64,000 nt of DNA from Notospermus geniculatus (lineage: Eukaryota; Nemertea; Pilidiophora; Heteronemertea; Lineidae): contig NMRB01000326.1 of NCBI GenBank assembly GCA_002633025.1, forward strand, positions 237,760 to 301,759. The letters are read 5' to 3'. This document shows positions 34,043-46,745 of the stretch, in pieces (positions within the stretch are counted from its first letter, which is position 1; every line of letters starts with the position of its first letter). The notes beneath the pieces were generated by a model. It worked only from the letters and a program-made list of their open reading frames with translations. It searched no databases and was not told where the DNA came from. Both the position numbers and the translations under genes were made by a program.

Positions 34043-34529
34043 CTCAAAAGAAGTTTGACAACAAAGATAGAAGACGAAAATCGTTGGCGGTTCGCCGACC
34101 TCCTGAAAGGAGCATGTCGTCTGCTTGTTTGGCCTCCTGCCGTCATTGTCACTCTCTCATTGTGCTTCCATCATCCTGGTATACACCATAACCATCAATA
34201 TCCGGCTTCAGCAATCAGCCGCCTACCACGGAAGGATTATGGACCGGTTGCTCATGTTTCACGATTGGTGTCAATATTTCACCTGTCACCTTGATATCAC
34301 TCGAGGTAAGGGTAGATTTCATCGGGTATTTCATCTGCGAGAGAATGTTAAACGTGGCATCAAGGTGACCCACTCTGACGGAGACAGAGGATACAAGTAG
34401 GCCTACATGTGCAATGCAAAAATATTTCATATGGAGCGGCAAACTCCAGCTCTCCCTGCTCCAGGCATTACCTCCCCCAGCAGAAGCCTCTACGAAGAGC
34501 GAGGACTTGAGCAAGCGCTTGAAAGTCAA
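34043..34529. repeat. 487-bp duplicate, copy 1
   Basis: It starts CTCAAAAGAAGTTTGACAAC and runs to GAAAGTCAA, followed by a single N at 34530, after which the same 487 bp starts again. Only a few substitutions separate the copies. Most easily explained as overlapping contig ends or alleles that were not merged. Confidence 0.92.
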
Positions 34530-34530
34530 N

Positions 34531-35017
34531 CTCAAAAGAAGTTTGACAACAAAGATAGAAGACGAAAATCGTTGGCGGTTCGCCGACCTCCTGAAAGGAG
34601 CATGTCGTCTGCTTGTTTGGCCTCCTGCCGCCATTGTCACTCTCTCATTGTGCTTCCATCATCCTGGTATACACCATAACCATCAATATCCGGCTTCAGC
34701 AATCAGCCGCCTACCACGGAAGGATTATGGACTGGTTGCTCATGTTTCACGATTGGTGTCAATATTTCACCTGTCACCTTGATATCACTCGAGGTAAGGG
34801 TAGATTTCATCGGGTATTTCATCTGCGAGAGAATGTTAAACGTGGCATCAAGGTGACCCACTCTGACGGAGACAGAGGATACAAGTAGGCCTACATGTGC
34901 AATGCAAAAATATTTCATATGGAGCGGCAAACTCCAGCTCTCCCTGCTCCAGGCATTACCTCCCCCAGCAGAAGCCTCTACGAAGAGCGAGGACTTGAGC
35001 AAGCGCTTGAAAGTCAA
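34531..35017. repeat. 487-bp duplicate, copy 2
   Basis: Same length and sequence as 34043-34529 apart from isolated substitutions, for example at the equivalent of 34143 and 34243. The sequence continues uniquely after 35017. Confidence 0.92.
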
Positions 35018-35117
35018 GACGGGATCAGCCCTTGATGTGCTTCCCTCACGTGTAAGGTTCAGGTAACCATCATGAACAACCTCGAAGTACCAAATGACGT
35101 CCCTGGACAACACTGAC

Positions 35118-35165
35118 CAGGGACGGATCCACGATTTCCGCAGAGAGGGGGGCGCCCTGTGGTAG
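35118..35165. repeat. Partial end of a CAGGGGCGGATCCAG-type repeat
   Basis: CAGGGACGGATCCACGATTT followed by a G-rich stretch resembles the 5' end of the element at 15908-16186. The other terminus was not found, so this is a truncated or decayed copy. Confidence 0.45.
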
Positions 35166-35899
35166 GAACATTGAAATCTGCGGTGAATTTCAATGATCGC
35201 CTGCTGACAACCTGTCATCTCTTTGCCAATCGACAATAAGGGACACTGTCGGTGGTAATCACAACAGCCTTGCTTGGCTTGAGTAAAAAGACATCAAACA
35301 GTCCCAGGATTAAAGGCTGCATCCTGTTAGCCACAGGGTATGCTCAAGGACATTAGCTGTTTCTCCCTAAGACGACTGTCAGATAATATTATTGTGTTTA
35401 AAAACGCCTGTTCGGATCCCATGATAATGGATGACGTGACGACCTTCAAGAACAGCCTAGAGGTGAATACTGACACAAAGCCATAAGGGAAAAATCCTCC
35501 CAGTAATGTTTTTATACGATTACACGCTTTTATCAGTCGACCTTTCCAACCTTGGAGACGTTTGATTTATTCCAAGGTCACCTTCTGACGATTAAATCAA
35601 TTTTGTGTTATCACCCTGATGTCGCAGTGATACGCTGTCACCAGCAGTGACACCTCCGTCAACACCATCTTTGATATTAGCTGGGGAGACGCTTCCTGAG
35701 TGTACACTTCAAATTTGAGTACCGATTCTAATCCTCGGTTCTTTCATATGGCTTCATAACGACTTTGCGTCAAAGAAATGAGGGCAGTCGAGTGGTCGCT
35801 GCTTGGCCTATAAGCCTACGAATAAAGGTATTGTTTGCACACCTGATCCACTTGATGTAAGCTCAGCTGAATAATTAATAACTTGTGTTAGTGCTGGTC
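35166..35899. other. Non-coding stretch, no recognised gene
   Basis: No exon or element recognised. Confidence 0.45.
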
Positions 35900-36103
35900 A
35901 ATGGGAGACTTTACTGCCGTTAGAGGCCACCACTAGTTAACTCTCCTAAGAACGTCATGGAATTTGACGTCACAGAGAAGAAGTGTACGCCACAACGTCA
36001 TCCATAATGAAACGAGCTCGTGGCCTACGTCTGTGACGTCATGTTTGTGACGTTCAAGGACCGCTACTGGTGGTTGCCGCTGGCGGCAGAAAAGTCTCCC
36101 ATT
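35900..36103. repeat. MITE with AATGGGAGACTT termini
   Basis: The left end AATGGGAGACTTTACTGCCG and the inverted right end CGGCAGAAAAGTCTCCCATT pair, and the match continues through AGGCCACCACTAGT-like blocks. About 204 bp, with several internal TGACGTCA-like motifs. No ORF. Confidence 0.85.
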
Positions 36104-39100
36104 AACAAACACCAAATATCAGACCCACATGTCTTGGTGAAAGCTTGGTGGGTTAAATCCAGATACAGCTCACAAATGAGACAGGTAGGTAACGTCTGAT
36201 CTTCCACTGAATTCTGACCACCCGTTCTCCTCCATTCATTGAGGTTGATCATAACTATTCATGTCCCCCACACACTGCTCCTGACAGGACCAAAGATTAT
36301 CTTGCCCATTCTCTTAGACAGAATTCCATGTCCGTCCACGGCAACCACCGATGGTGCCTTCTCATTGGAATGAATGGATCTCGTCTGCTTGTTAAGTTGT
36401 AATCCAAGACGGAATGTATGATTGGTACCAGGCGATCCATTTGCGAAGTAATCGGCCGAATGATTGGTTGGGGCAGACGTGGGGTCAAACGTGATGTCCA
36501 TGATGCCGGTCACCCTCAGCAACCACGCGCATACAGACGGGACCCAAGGGGCTCATTCAAAAACACCTGGTGTGCAAGTTGTAAGTCTACAAATTACATG
36601 CCTGACACATCTCGCGGTCGGTAAACACCCCTGGGTTTCCCAAGAAACTAGTGTGTTTTGTCCATTAACGTCCTTGGGGAGACGCTGTCGCCAACCGCAG
36701 AAAGACGTCATCCGGGTAGTAGTGTTTGGAAATCGTCCACACGTTCCAATAGATTACAGTCACGCTGGTCATGAACACGCCATCAGTTCGTTGTAGTCCC
36801 AGTGATCCCGTAGACGGTCTCCAGGGAGTGTTACAACCAAGTGGAAATCCTGTTGACTTGGACACAAGACCCGAGAGAGATCCACCACGGAATACATCAC
36901 CATAACTTGATTCAATGTCGATTTGTCGGCAAGAACGCAAGCGAATCGACGCCTCGTTACAAATACGGCGCTGAAGGGAGCTAGAGATAAGATGGTGTAG
37001 TAACAATATCGGCAACTGGCACCTGAGGATGCGGGTCCGACCCAGTTCACCAATATAACGACACAATAAATCGACTTCAACTGATTCGAACCCTGGACTT
37101 CGTGCCTTGTCAGATGCCGATTAATTCGAGTTAACAAAGCGAATCCACTCCATCCCATTTGGGCGGAGTTAATCTGCTCGATTTGTCCTTCTCCTGAATT
37201 CACAAGCTCTCCTTCGGTAATCGTTCCCATGACATTATAGTCGGCCAGGAAATTGGCAAGAGCGATCTCGAGTTACCTCGAAAGAGTTTTGAATTTAAGA
37301 TATCGAATAACTCCTCCATCCCCTCCATGCGTTGGTTAACAACTCAACTTCGTACAATGCTAACTTCGATTTGTGTCTCAATTGCTACAGGCGGAAGTTG
37401 CTAAATGGACTAATGATGGCTTAATGGCGTGAAACATAGGAAAAAAATTCGGAAACAACTTCATGTCAAAATGAAAGTTAGTCGAGACCAGGACATCAAG
37501 AGTTTGTGGAAGCTTTGCTTCTTGAGCTTGTCCTCCTTGTTTGAAATAACTGGCGTTTGTTTGAGGATGAAAGCTAGTTTAGCATCGAATATGGCCAATA
37601 CTGACAACCCTGAACGAGAAAGTAAGCTCACCACTTACATTAGCTCAGGGGATCAGATAACCGAAGTCATGTTCACCGGTTTTCGAATTCTCCACTTGCA
37701 AACAGAATCAATTTTACCAATATGGATCAACTGAGTTTCATCGGGAGTTTCTGCGCCAGCAAATCCTGTCTGACACCCTTGACGTCCATCTAGCGGTGAA
37801 GCGAACGGGTGCTCATCTGACCGTACGGACGCCAGAAACCGTGTTACATCTGAGGAGATGATCTTTCAAAGCTATGCCAAGCAATGATGGTAAGACCAGC
37901 GAAAAGATACAGTTTTGGAGCGTATCTCGCTGAAAAGTTCGACTCGCACCTGTAGACCACAGTCTGATCACAACCAGTTGGTCTCATCTAATCACAATAA
38001 AAATAGCATAACACTAAATCCCTATCAAAATGTCAACCTGCTCTCACCCGGTCGCCATCAGCTACAGAGTTCTGTAATCGGTAAAAAGGTTGAAAACAAA
38101 CTGACGTCACCAACCCTTCAGGGGGAAAGGTGATCAGAAAAAGACAGCTAATCATAAGGAAACCAAGGAAGAAGGTATCTCTGTGAAAACTCCTACGCTA
38201 TTCCTAATTACCATATGAAAATGTGCGAGTTTTTCTGATTTCTTGGTCGAGTGTTCATCCATAATAGGTCGTAGTGATCTCAGATCACGGCGATCTATTG
38301 CATACGGCGGCCGTTATTGTCATCTAAATCATTCGGATTCGGAATCAGACCTGCTCAAGTGTAATGGATGACGGCTTTAAAGGTTATTGGACGCCACTGG
38401 CCGATATGAGTGGGATTTCTTTGACCATCAGGAGCAGGTTGGGCTGTATTCAGGCTTGACGAGATGTTGGGACTTTTTCTACGATCTGGAGGAGACGTTT
38501 TTTACAACGTACATGTACTCTTGGAGTACTCTGTGTGCAAACAACCATAGCCCCTACTGTGTAGTATGTCTAATCCGGCCACCATAGGAACGTGTCGACC
38601 AAGCGAATTCTAGGCCTACCGGTAGTTATCAGAAGGCCAGTGAGGGTATACAACATACACCTCTGCCAGTTTCGTTGTTTGCTGTGTTTATAAACCTTTA
38701 GCCTTTGGTCCATCAATACGGATATCCAATGACTTGCGTGTTTGGTGAGATCCAGTGTATGCCGCGTGAGGCATACTCTATTAGTAGAGATCATGGGGTA
38801 GCACACACAGGGCTTCTCTCACTGAGATATCAATAAGTTTGCTAAAATACGGCCATGGTCTGCATGACCATGATCACTTCTCCAAGGTTACACTTACTTC
38901 TCTTCTTTTCCCCTTGTGTGGACGTCAGCTTAAGAAACCTTATAGCCGTCATCATGCGGAATACTACTATAAATCATGGTTACTCCACTAATGGGGAAAA
39001 GATAAGCTCTGTGGCTACTCATCACGCAAGTCCTCGTACGAAGTTTGATCTGCATGCGAAACAAAAGGCTGATAATGAGTTGGTAGCTGGATATTGGCTG

Positions 39101-39195
39101 TGACACGTCATTGGGAGTTGGCCTTTGGAAAGTTTTGAGGCCAAGGAAGAGCCAACGTTGTTGAAGACTCCGGAGGCAGCGGTGCAAACCCTTGC
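36104..39195. other. Spacer with unassigned open frames, no recognised gene
   Basis: The longest frame is on the minus strand at 36769-37230 (153 codons), open a little further upstream in frame to about 37263; a second minus-strand frame at 36259-36522 contains two NHT/NHS sites. Neither shows a domain I recognise, and no splice pairing was convincing. They are left as unsupported candidates. Confidence 0.4.
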
Positions 39196-39262
39196 CCGGA
39201 TGCGGGAGCGGGATTCGAACCAGCGACCCAGTGATCAGTAGGCAACCGCTCCCTGCTACCGA
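39196..39262 (-). repeat. tRNA-derived SINE or tRNA pseudogene
   Basis: On the minus strand TAGCAGGGAGCGG resembles a polymerase III A box and GGTTCGAATCCC is a perfect B box, spaced about as in a tRNA. The intervening loop CTGATCA resembles an anticodon loop with GAT, but the stems do not pair fully. A decayed tRNA-like head of a SINE is the best reading. Confidence 0.5.
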
Positions 39263-40949
39263 AAACTTCTTGATGTCTTTCGCCAAATATAGGTGACCCT
39301 AACCAAACCCTTTCTTGGCCTGTCCCCCAACCTAGCTCTAACCTAACCGTTCGCTAGTGTTCCCAAACCCAAAACTAGCGCGGAGAAATTGTGTTTTAAA
39401 GGATTACTAGGAATTTAGGCTAGAAAAGGCAAAGAAAAGGACCCAACTGTCGAAGTGATGACAAAGGAAGCTACAGACATGGCAGAAGCAAGAAGAAAAT
39501 TAAACGTATTTGCACGCTCCCTATGAGACCAATTCTGTCTCAGCACCACCACTATCGCTGGGGGGTATTCTTGCTGCAATGGCTGCTGTTGATCTGATAT
39601 TTTTGACGCATTGATATTCCCTCTGGGATGTGTCCGCCATGATTGCTAAAGGTACCGCAGTAACGCTTCATTAACCCGGACAATCGTGACTGCTAAGCAG
39701 GACAGGTTCAAAAAAGCAAAACTAATAGGTTGGGCTTCAGGTTACATGGACGTTTTTATGCCATCAGATTACACCCGAGGCTAGGATCAGGAAACCACGA
39801 TGTTATGACGAATATGAGATTCGTAAACCCTGCGACGAACCATGAAAATGAAAGCTTCTTTTTGGAAGTAAAGAAGGTACACGCCCAAATATCTTCGTCA
39901 AAAATCTTCGGCAATTTTCGTTCACCTACGAGACAATGATGTGTAGACTTTGAGAAGACGACCTGGCAGGACTAAGGGACAGATCGACGCAGAGCAACTT
40001 ACTCACTTATCGGCATAAAAAATCATCGTTTGAACACTTCCTTCGGGGGCTCCACCATTAGAGAGGCATTCTCAGCTAAACAACCATTACATTTACAATC
40101 ATGGTACGCTAGAGTATATTAGGGCTCAAGATTGTTTATATTCATCCATTAAGCCAGAAAAAATACCACCTCTGTTTGCGGAACAGACATGGTATAAAAA
40201 CTAGTGGTTTCTGTGGTGTACCACAAATGGCTTTTAAAAGGAACATTATTTCATGATGGGGTTGGTTTTTGCGCAGTATCAGTGGTCATCTTATCCGTGA
40301 GTAACAGTTCCCCTGGTTAATTCACCATCACCATCAAGCGCATTAATCAAGCTCCGTTAGACTCCTACAGGGAAATGAAAGCCCTGTCCGCATTCACAGC
40401 GGCTTGTTACACACAATTAACGATTCGTTATGCATTTTTTGACTTGTGGTTCGGCTCTGCCAGGAATACAAATGTTCTAATTTTCCTATCTTCTTTCTTA
40501 ATGCATGGCTTAGAGCTTCGTCCCATTTGTATCGTTATCTGTTTGGCTATTTTGAAAGTAAAATATCGTGGCTTTCATAACGTGGGCGACACAAAACCGT
40601 CACTATCACAGTGATTCCCGATGCCTAAGGTTATGATATTCTGGGATAACAAATGGATGGAGATTTGTCGGACTCGAGAAACACTGGTTTCCCTCTCTCC
40701 ATTTATGTTTAAAGATGCAGACATTGTCTGCACAATCTCGGCGTCTATCCCCCAAATCATAAAGACGGACGCAGGGGACAGAGCAGTTGTTCTTTTGCGA
40801 AGATAAAACGAGAAAGAATCAGTGCACCCTGGAGAGCGACTGTGTTGTCTATGATCAGCAGATCCATTGAGGGAAGAGACTGAAGGAAAGAAGATCAGGT
40901 TGAAAATACTGTTCAAGAAGCTATCTTGTTTCCTAAGATACCGTTGAGA

Positions 40950-41222
40950 CAAACAACATACGGTTGAATGGCTCCTGAGGTGAAGTCGTGGCCAGCAGCA
41001 CACCAGGCGATATCGCAAGCGATCTGATCGCCACCGAGCAAATCCGGCTGTTGATACCAGGTGTGGGCTGCTGGACAGCAATTCGTGGAATCTTCTCGCC
41101 AGCGATGTTCGCCCAATGTCAAAGTATACCGAAGCCGATATCGCATAGTGTGCGGTGGCTGGCGAGAATACCGTAGCGATGTCAAACAACATTGGGTCGA
41201 ATGGCTCCTGTGGTGTAGTCGT
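40950..41222. repeat. Element flanked by ~41-bp direct repeats, copy 1
   Basis: CAAACAACATACGGTTGAAT (from 40950) and CAAACAACATTGGGTCGAAT (from about 41181) start two direct repeats that both continue GGCTCCTG and end AGTCGTG. Between them lies an element with inverted tips CACACCAGGCGATATCG / CGATATCGCATAGTGTG (40999-41153), related to 24842-24962. The copy 2 counterpart is 53238-53549. Confidence 0.7.
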
Positions 41223-42267
41223 GAGAGAGAAGAATTTTATTGCAGACTTGACTGCTAAGGGTAGCAGCAGCTGAATGAGAAAAGGGTAACATGACAGAGT
41301 CAAGTGTCTTACGAGAGGCAGTCATACTACATGAACTCCGAACTTTACCCACGTAAATCCACGTAAAGAAAGCTGGCTGTCAATCATAGTAAAGTAAGCC
41401 GCAATCTTTAAAACCCGCCGGCGGAAGCCGACCAACTTTATCCAAGCCGGAATCCATCCAGCTTGTTCTTTCATCGAAGAGATTGTTGCGAGACGGGAAC
41501 AATAATCTTTTTGGATTACGGGTCCCATTGTGCGGCGGTAAGATCTCTTCAGCTGGTGAAACTGATCGAGGCACGCTATCATCGAGGAGAGCGTACTACA
41601 GCGACCTTCGGCTGGGTGGGGAATTTAGGGGGAAGATCAGCGACGGTCCCACCGGGCAGGAGCGAGAGTAGGCTATGATTTCCAAATCTTCCACTCCATA
41701 GCACATGCAGAAAGAACATCTCAGCAGTTAACCAAAACTCACAGCTATACTTTGGATTGCTCTTGTCACAGTTCACCCCATTCACTCCTGTCATCTTTTT
41801 CATACTCATTGCTATTTGTTATATTATGTTGTCGCTGATATCAAATTGGATGACGTGACCAGCAAGCCCGATAGCCTTCCACAATTTTGTGCTGACCATA
41901 CAAACTCTTTACGAGCGGCTATTCGTCTTCTTAATGGTCATGTAAGCGATCACAAGGCCGTTTCCACGCTTGTTTAAGACGCTACAATATGCTCCAATGA
42001 GATTACACGTATTTAAAGTAGTGTAATTACTATGGGTTGCTGTCGTTTCTTCATATGGAAAACGGTAACATTGTTCTGCTCAGCTAAGTTTTGCTACAAA
42101 CAGGGCAACTGGGATGACGGCACAACTGTATCGCAGGATTTAACCATATGATAGGCAGGACTCGATTGAGGATCAGTCAAACTCACCAGCTACCATTTCA
42201 TCTTCTTAGAGCAACTGGAAGGCCTCATTGCAAAGTGTAGGCCTATTCAAAGAGCCTTGGCCTACAG

Positions 42268-42369
42268 CATCCTGAGAACAGGGGTTCTTAGCGCTGGCTC
42301 CCTTCGTCACCACACACAAACGGTGACGAAGGGAGCGAGCGCTAAGAACTCCCTGATGTTCTCAGGATG
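42268..42369. repeat. 102-bp hairpin, copy 1
   Basis: CATCCTGAGAACAGGGGTTC onward is mirrored by the inverted sequence ending GTTCTCAGGATG, with GCGCTGGCTCCCTTCGTCACC arms and an ACACACAAAC loop. Nearly the whole segment can fold. The counterpart is at 54600-54701. Confidence 0.85.
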
Positions 42370-43040
42370 GCCAGGGACAAGGACATGGAAGGATATTTTG
42401 ATATGGAAGAGAGAGAATGAATCGAAGGCAGGAACGGCAAGGATAGTCTCAGGTCGGTGGGTTGGTCGTCCATCATCGCCAAAGTCGACTGTAGTTACTT
42501 GATGTTGGACAGACGATTGCGAGACCAATGGCTTTTTTCAAACTAATGTGCGATATTTCTCCATACAGCGTTCTTGAGGCAAACTCCGAAGCAGTTGTTT
42601 TGTCAAATGAGATGTTTCATGTCACAATAGTACCAATCCAAGTGATAACTTCATAGTCAAGTGAAGTGGGGTACATCGCGTGAGATTTAATGGCAAATTA
42701 CAAGGTTACGCGGCATACTGCTGCCATAACATCTCGTTTTCTTCATAAAACAGCTGAATCAAACAATATTTCATCTTAATGGTCTCAAAGTCTCTAATGC
42801 AAATTGCCATATCTTTCAAGAATGCCATGTTTATGTAAATTTCAGTGTGACGGAACACATTTTCTCACTGATTTATGTTTTCTTAACAAGCTGAACATGC
42901 AACTTTCCGATTAATAACCTATCGTCGTTAATACCTGCGCAAGCTGAGTTGAGACGTGTGATGGGCGACTTTTATCCAATCAGCTGCGACAGAACCGTTG
43001 TATATCGTTTCCACGACGTAACATCGCTTTGTTGGGTTGC

Positions 43041-43169
43041 GCGTTTTGCCCCCGGGTTTATGTCATAGGACGACGTCAGCAATGCGTTTTGCCCCGGCTT
43101 TGCGTCTTGATGACGACGTCAGCAATGCATTTTGCCCCGACTTTGCGTCATGACGACGATGTCAGCAAT
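43041..43169. repeat. 43-bp tandem repeat, three units, copy 1
   Basis: Three units of exactly 43 bp begin GCRTTTTGCCCC and end GTCAGCAAT, each carrying a GACGACGTCAG or similar CRE-like core. The identical array is at 55361-55489. Confidence 0.9.
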
Positions 43170-43450
43170 GGCGGACATTGTTGAAGTTACGTCCTGGAAA
43201 CCATGAATAAACCACAGTACACTGACATACGTCTATACACTTTAAACATCACGCTTTTGGAAGACGTTATTCCATTTTATAGCCCGACAAGGAAACATTT
43301 AAACGAACAAAGATACCATCATGAGCCTCTAGGGGCTATATCGCCGTCGAAAATCTCTCCCTAACATTTCAATGTTGGCAAATTAACGTTTAGATTGAAA
43401 CTTTTTAAGTGTGCTGACAAAACATGGAGGTTATTAGCACTTCACATTAG

Positions 43451-43577
43451 AGAGTTTTCGCAAAGCCCCCGAAACGCCGACGCGAACGTCTATCCTATTA
43501 TTCGCTGCTCCCTTTCGTGGCATCGAACAGTGGGATTGGCGTTAGCATCAGCGTTTTGGGGGCTTTGCGAAAACTCT
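43451..43577. repeat. MITE, AGTTTTCGCAAAG family, copy 2
   Basis: AGAGTTTTCGCAAAGCCCCC and the inverted GGGGGCTTTGCGAAAACTCT form the ends of this 127-bp element. Same family as 3425-3545. A 184-codon plus-strand frame starts inside it and is not accepted as a gene. Confidence 0.9.
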
Positions 43578-44593
43578 ATTCTCATAGCGCAGGCAGACCT
43601 CTGGCAAAGACTACATCCTTGCGAAACATCTTTTGTCTTCAACTGAGCACAGTGATTCTTGGTTTGATTGGGCATTCAAAGCAGCCTGACAAGGGTCGAT
43701 TGGAGAATAGGGTGACACACAGCAAGAATGCGAGCAAAAAGTATAGGCCTAGGCCTAATTATTGTCGTTGTGCATACAAAGGGGAAAGTCACATTCGTCA
43801 AACCACGCACAAAAGCATTTTGGTGGATAGAAAAAAAACAAAGCCAGGGCAACTTGAAACCATTGATTATTGTTCGGAGACACTGGAAGCAATCCTGCAA
43901 AACAATAGATTTTATCGCCAGTGGATTCGCACATCAAGCGTCTCTTGTGGACACAAAGGCATGAACAATAGGGTAAAGAAGGATATAAAGCCAAGGTCGA
44001 CCGCTTTGTTCTCCACAATGAACAACATAGAGAGAAAGTCAAGCACTCCCATAAGTACATTAACCGGGTGAAATGTTACCTTTGATGGCAGTGTTTTACC
44101 AATGGTGAATCTCGTGTTGGTGGCGTTCCACGAATCTGTGGTTGTTTGTGGTTGTTGGAAAGTGTTTCAGCTACGAAAAATATCCATCGAAAAATAGAAC
44201 TATGATGGAGAGCATCCATTAGTTGTTCAGAAGTAGATGACACAAGTCTAAAGTGCATTCCTCTTGCTTTGGAAGTGTTGATGGTTAGCAGAGATAGAAT
44301 CAATGAAAAATATTCATGACCGATCTGTTTATCTTTACCATTTCATGCCGAAGCCATTCTGTCGAAAACATATGACAAAAGTTTGAAATTCACGCAAGGT
44401 CCTTCACGTAGATATTCATTGGAAATCTCTCCGTGAGTACTTTCCAATGAATACCTATGTGACACGGTTACTGTATGATTTTAGCATTTGGAAGATTACT
44501 TTTCATGGAACTGCCAGTGGCAGTAAAAGGCCCCGAAATCCCTCGTTCTATGAGGTATTTTTGTATGGAACCGTCTCACAGAGAATAACAATA

Positions 44594-44742
44594 GGGCGGT
44601 TTCGAAATTAAACGATAAACGTAAACTTTAAGACAACGTTATTTTTCGTACTACACATTAGCCAGATTTTATGTTGCATTTTCGGTACAAAAATAACGTT
44701 GTCGTTAACGTTTACGTTTATCGCTTGATTTCGAAACCTCCC
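44594..44742. repeat. 149-bp MITE, GGGAGGTTT family, copy 2
   Basis: Ends GGGCGGTTTCGAAATTAAAC and the inverted GATTTCGAAACCTCCC, flanked by TA on both sides (44592-44593 and 44743-44744). Arms continue through GATAAACGTAAAC. Exactly 149 bp, as in the other family members. Confidence 0.92.
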
Positions 44743-46745
44743 TATTGACTGTGTTTGTACTTGAACAAATCGTTATTTGATGTTGTTGCACACTCGTCTC
44801 ACCGGGGATGCCAGCATCGAAATCTGGCTTTAGGCAGAATTCCCTTCGTCATTGAGAACATCGATAATGCATTTGTTGAGATTTTGTGATTGTGTAATGA
44901 TGTATTCTTACCAATGGGTACCTCGAGTTGTGGTACAAAGATCAGAGAAAAGGAGAACGATAGAACATTATGTGGGACTTCAAAGATCTACGGCTTAGCT
45001 TCGAGTTACATTTTATTCTTCAACAATATGCCGATTACGGTCGATTTATTGTGAGATGAGGGCTGATGGTTGCTGCGCGTTGTATCACGTCACAAAGCTA
45101 ACCCCTGGGATGATCCCGCAAACTCAGGAAGACGTTTCATCTACCGAGGCATACAACGTAGCTGACATTATTCAAATGATTAATGGACAGTATTGGAAGA
45201 AACCACCCACTTTAAACCAAAAGCAGAACGATTTCAAAGCCTCTTTATTGAGCAGAGTAACTCTTGTTTGTTACCGCGAATCCTCCAGTGACATTGCACG
45301 TGTAATCAAGGCTCTACATCAGAAAGCTTGTGAACCTGTAGTCAACAAGGGTCTGCAGACTTTGATCAAGGAATACAATTATAACTAGTTGAAACCCTGC
45401 TGACTGTAGAACTCGAATGATACAGGACAAATTAGACATGGTCCATTTCTAATGACAATTGCCATGAGTGCCGTTTACACGACAGGCAAAAAAACAACAT
45501 GCGATCCGATTGAATCCGATTGTGGTTCAAAACTCTTGCGTGTAAACGCTACCCAATGAGGTTCAATGAGGTTTTGCAGATAATTCCCACATACTGATGA
45601 CGTCATTGTTTTTGCGGATATAATCCGTCCATAATGATGACGTTATTCGGTATCTGGCGGTGTGTTGGCTCCTTATTGGTCGGTTTTTGCTCCCCGTAAA
45701 TTCAAAATCCCCAAAGTATTTGTCATACTATATGAGAGTCAACAACTTTGCTCGTTCAACTACTCAAGGAAATTTCAAGATACCTCCAGAGAGGTTAAAG
45801 ACATATCGGGGAAGCGGTGTCATCGGAAATGCCCATACAAACTGACGAAATAGATCCAGGCTGACATGGCGGCATGAATAAAACAAGAGAGCAAGTCTCG
45901 CGAGACGAGACCAGACGAGATAATCTCAATGTCGTGCATAACTAACAGAGCCGCTTGACATACCCATTGGGAGGTGGCGACATGGCCAGTTAGAAGTAAC
46001 GAGTCGCCTCGAGAGGCGTCTCTTTATGTGGAAGGACGGAGGGAGGACGGATCTGGTCAAGTTTGTTCTTTCCTTTCCTGAACATCCATATATACCAGTA
46101 GTGGAATACAATGTCTAGAGAAGAGGTCATTCAAAACGGCTGGTGAAAGGCGGGAGGACTATCTTGGCCAGCAGGAGGACCCCGAACCCTTCGGAAGGCC
46201 AGTTGGAATAGAGAGAAGGGTAATGATGGAGGCTAGAGGCCACTCATCAAGTCCTTTCCTGTCGACCAGTCACCACACTCGCAGCGAGTCACAGCAACAT
46301 CATCAACTCCACCTTAATGATGATGAACATCATCATCTTTCCCGTCACAAAAGAGAACGTATCCTTTCAGACAAAAATCTGAAGTCCCCCCGGACACCTG
46401 CTCCACGACCATTGACTCTGATTTTCTAACCTCGGTAAAGACATGGCTGATAAGATCGATGTACGTTTGTTTGAAGTTTCTCTGCCGGGATCGTGTAAAC
46501 TATCGATCCCGAAGTCAGTGGGTACATCAAATACCCATGTCTTTTTAGATCAATACCAATATCTGGTGCTGCTGTGGAGATGCGCCGCGACATTCTTCGC
46601 TTGACTCTTCTGAAAACAGCTAAAAGTTCTCTACACAGATCAAATGACGAATGAGTGTCGTTTTCCGAAGCAGACGAATGGAACCCAAAGGAAAGGACCA
46701 AGAACTGTCCTTGCTGAATTCGTACTTAACAAGGAAATGGCGAGG

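Noticed and set aside
43517-44071. 184-codon plus-strand open frame, repeated at 55837-56391
   Set aside because: It starts inside a MITE, has no recognisable domain, and its preservation is explained by the recent duplication. A frame of this length is expected about once by chance in a window this size.
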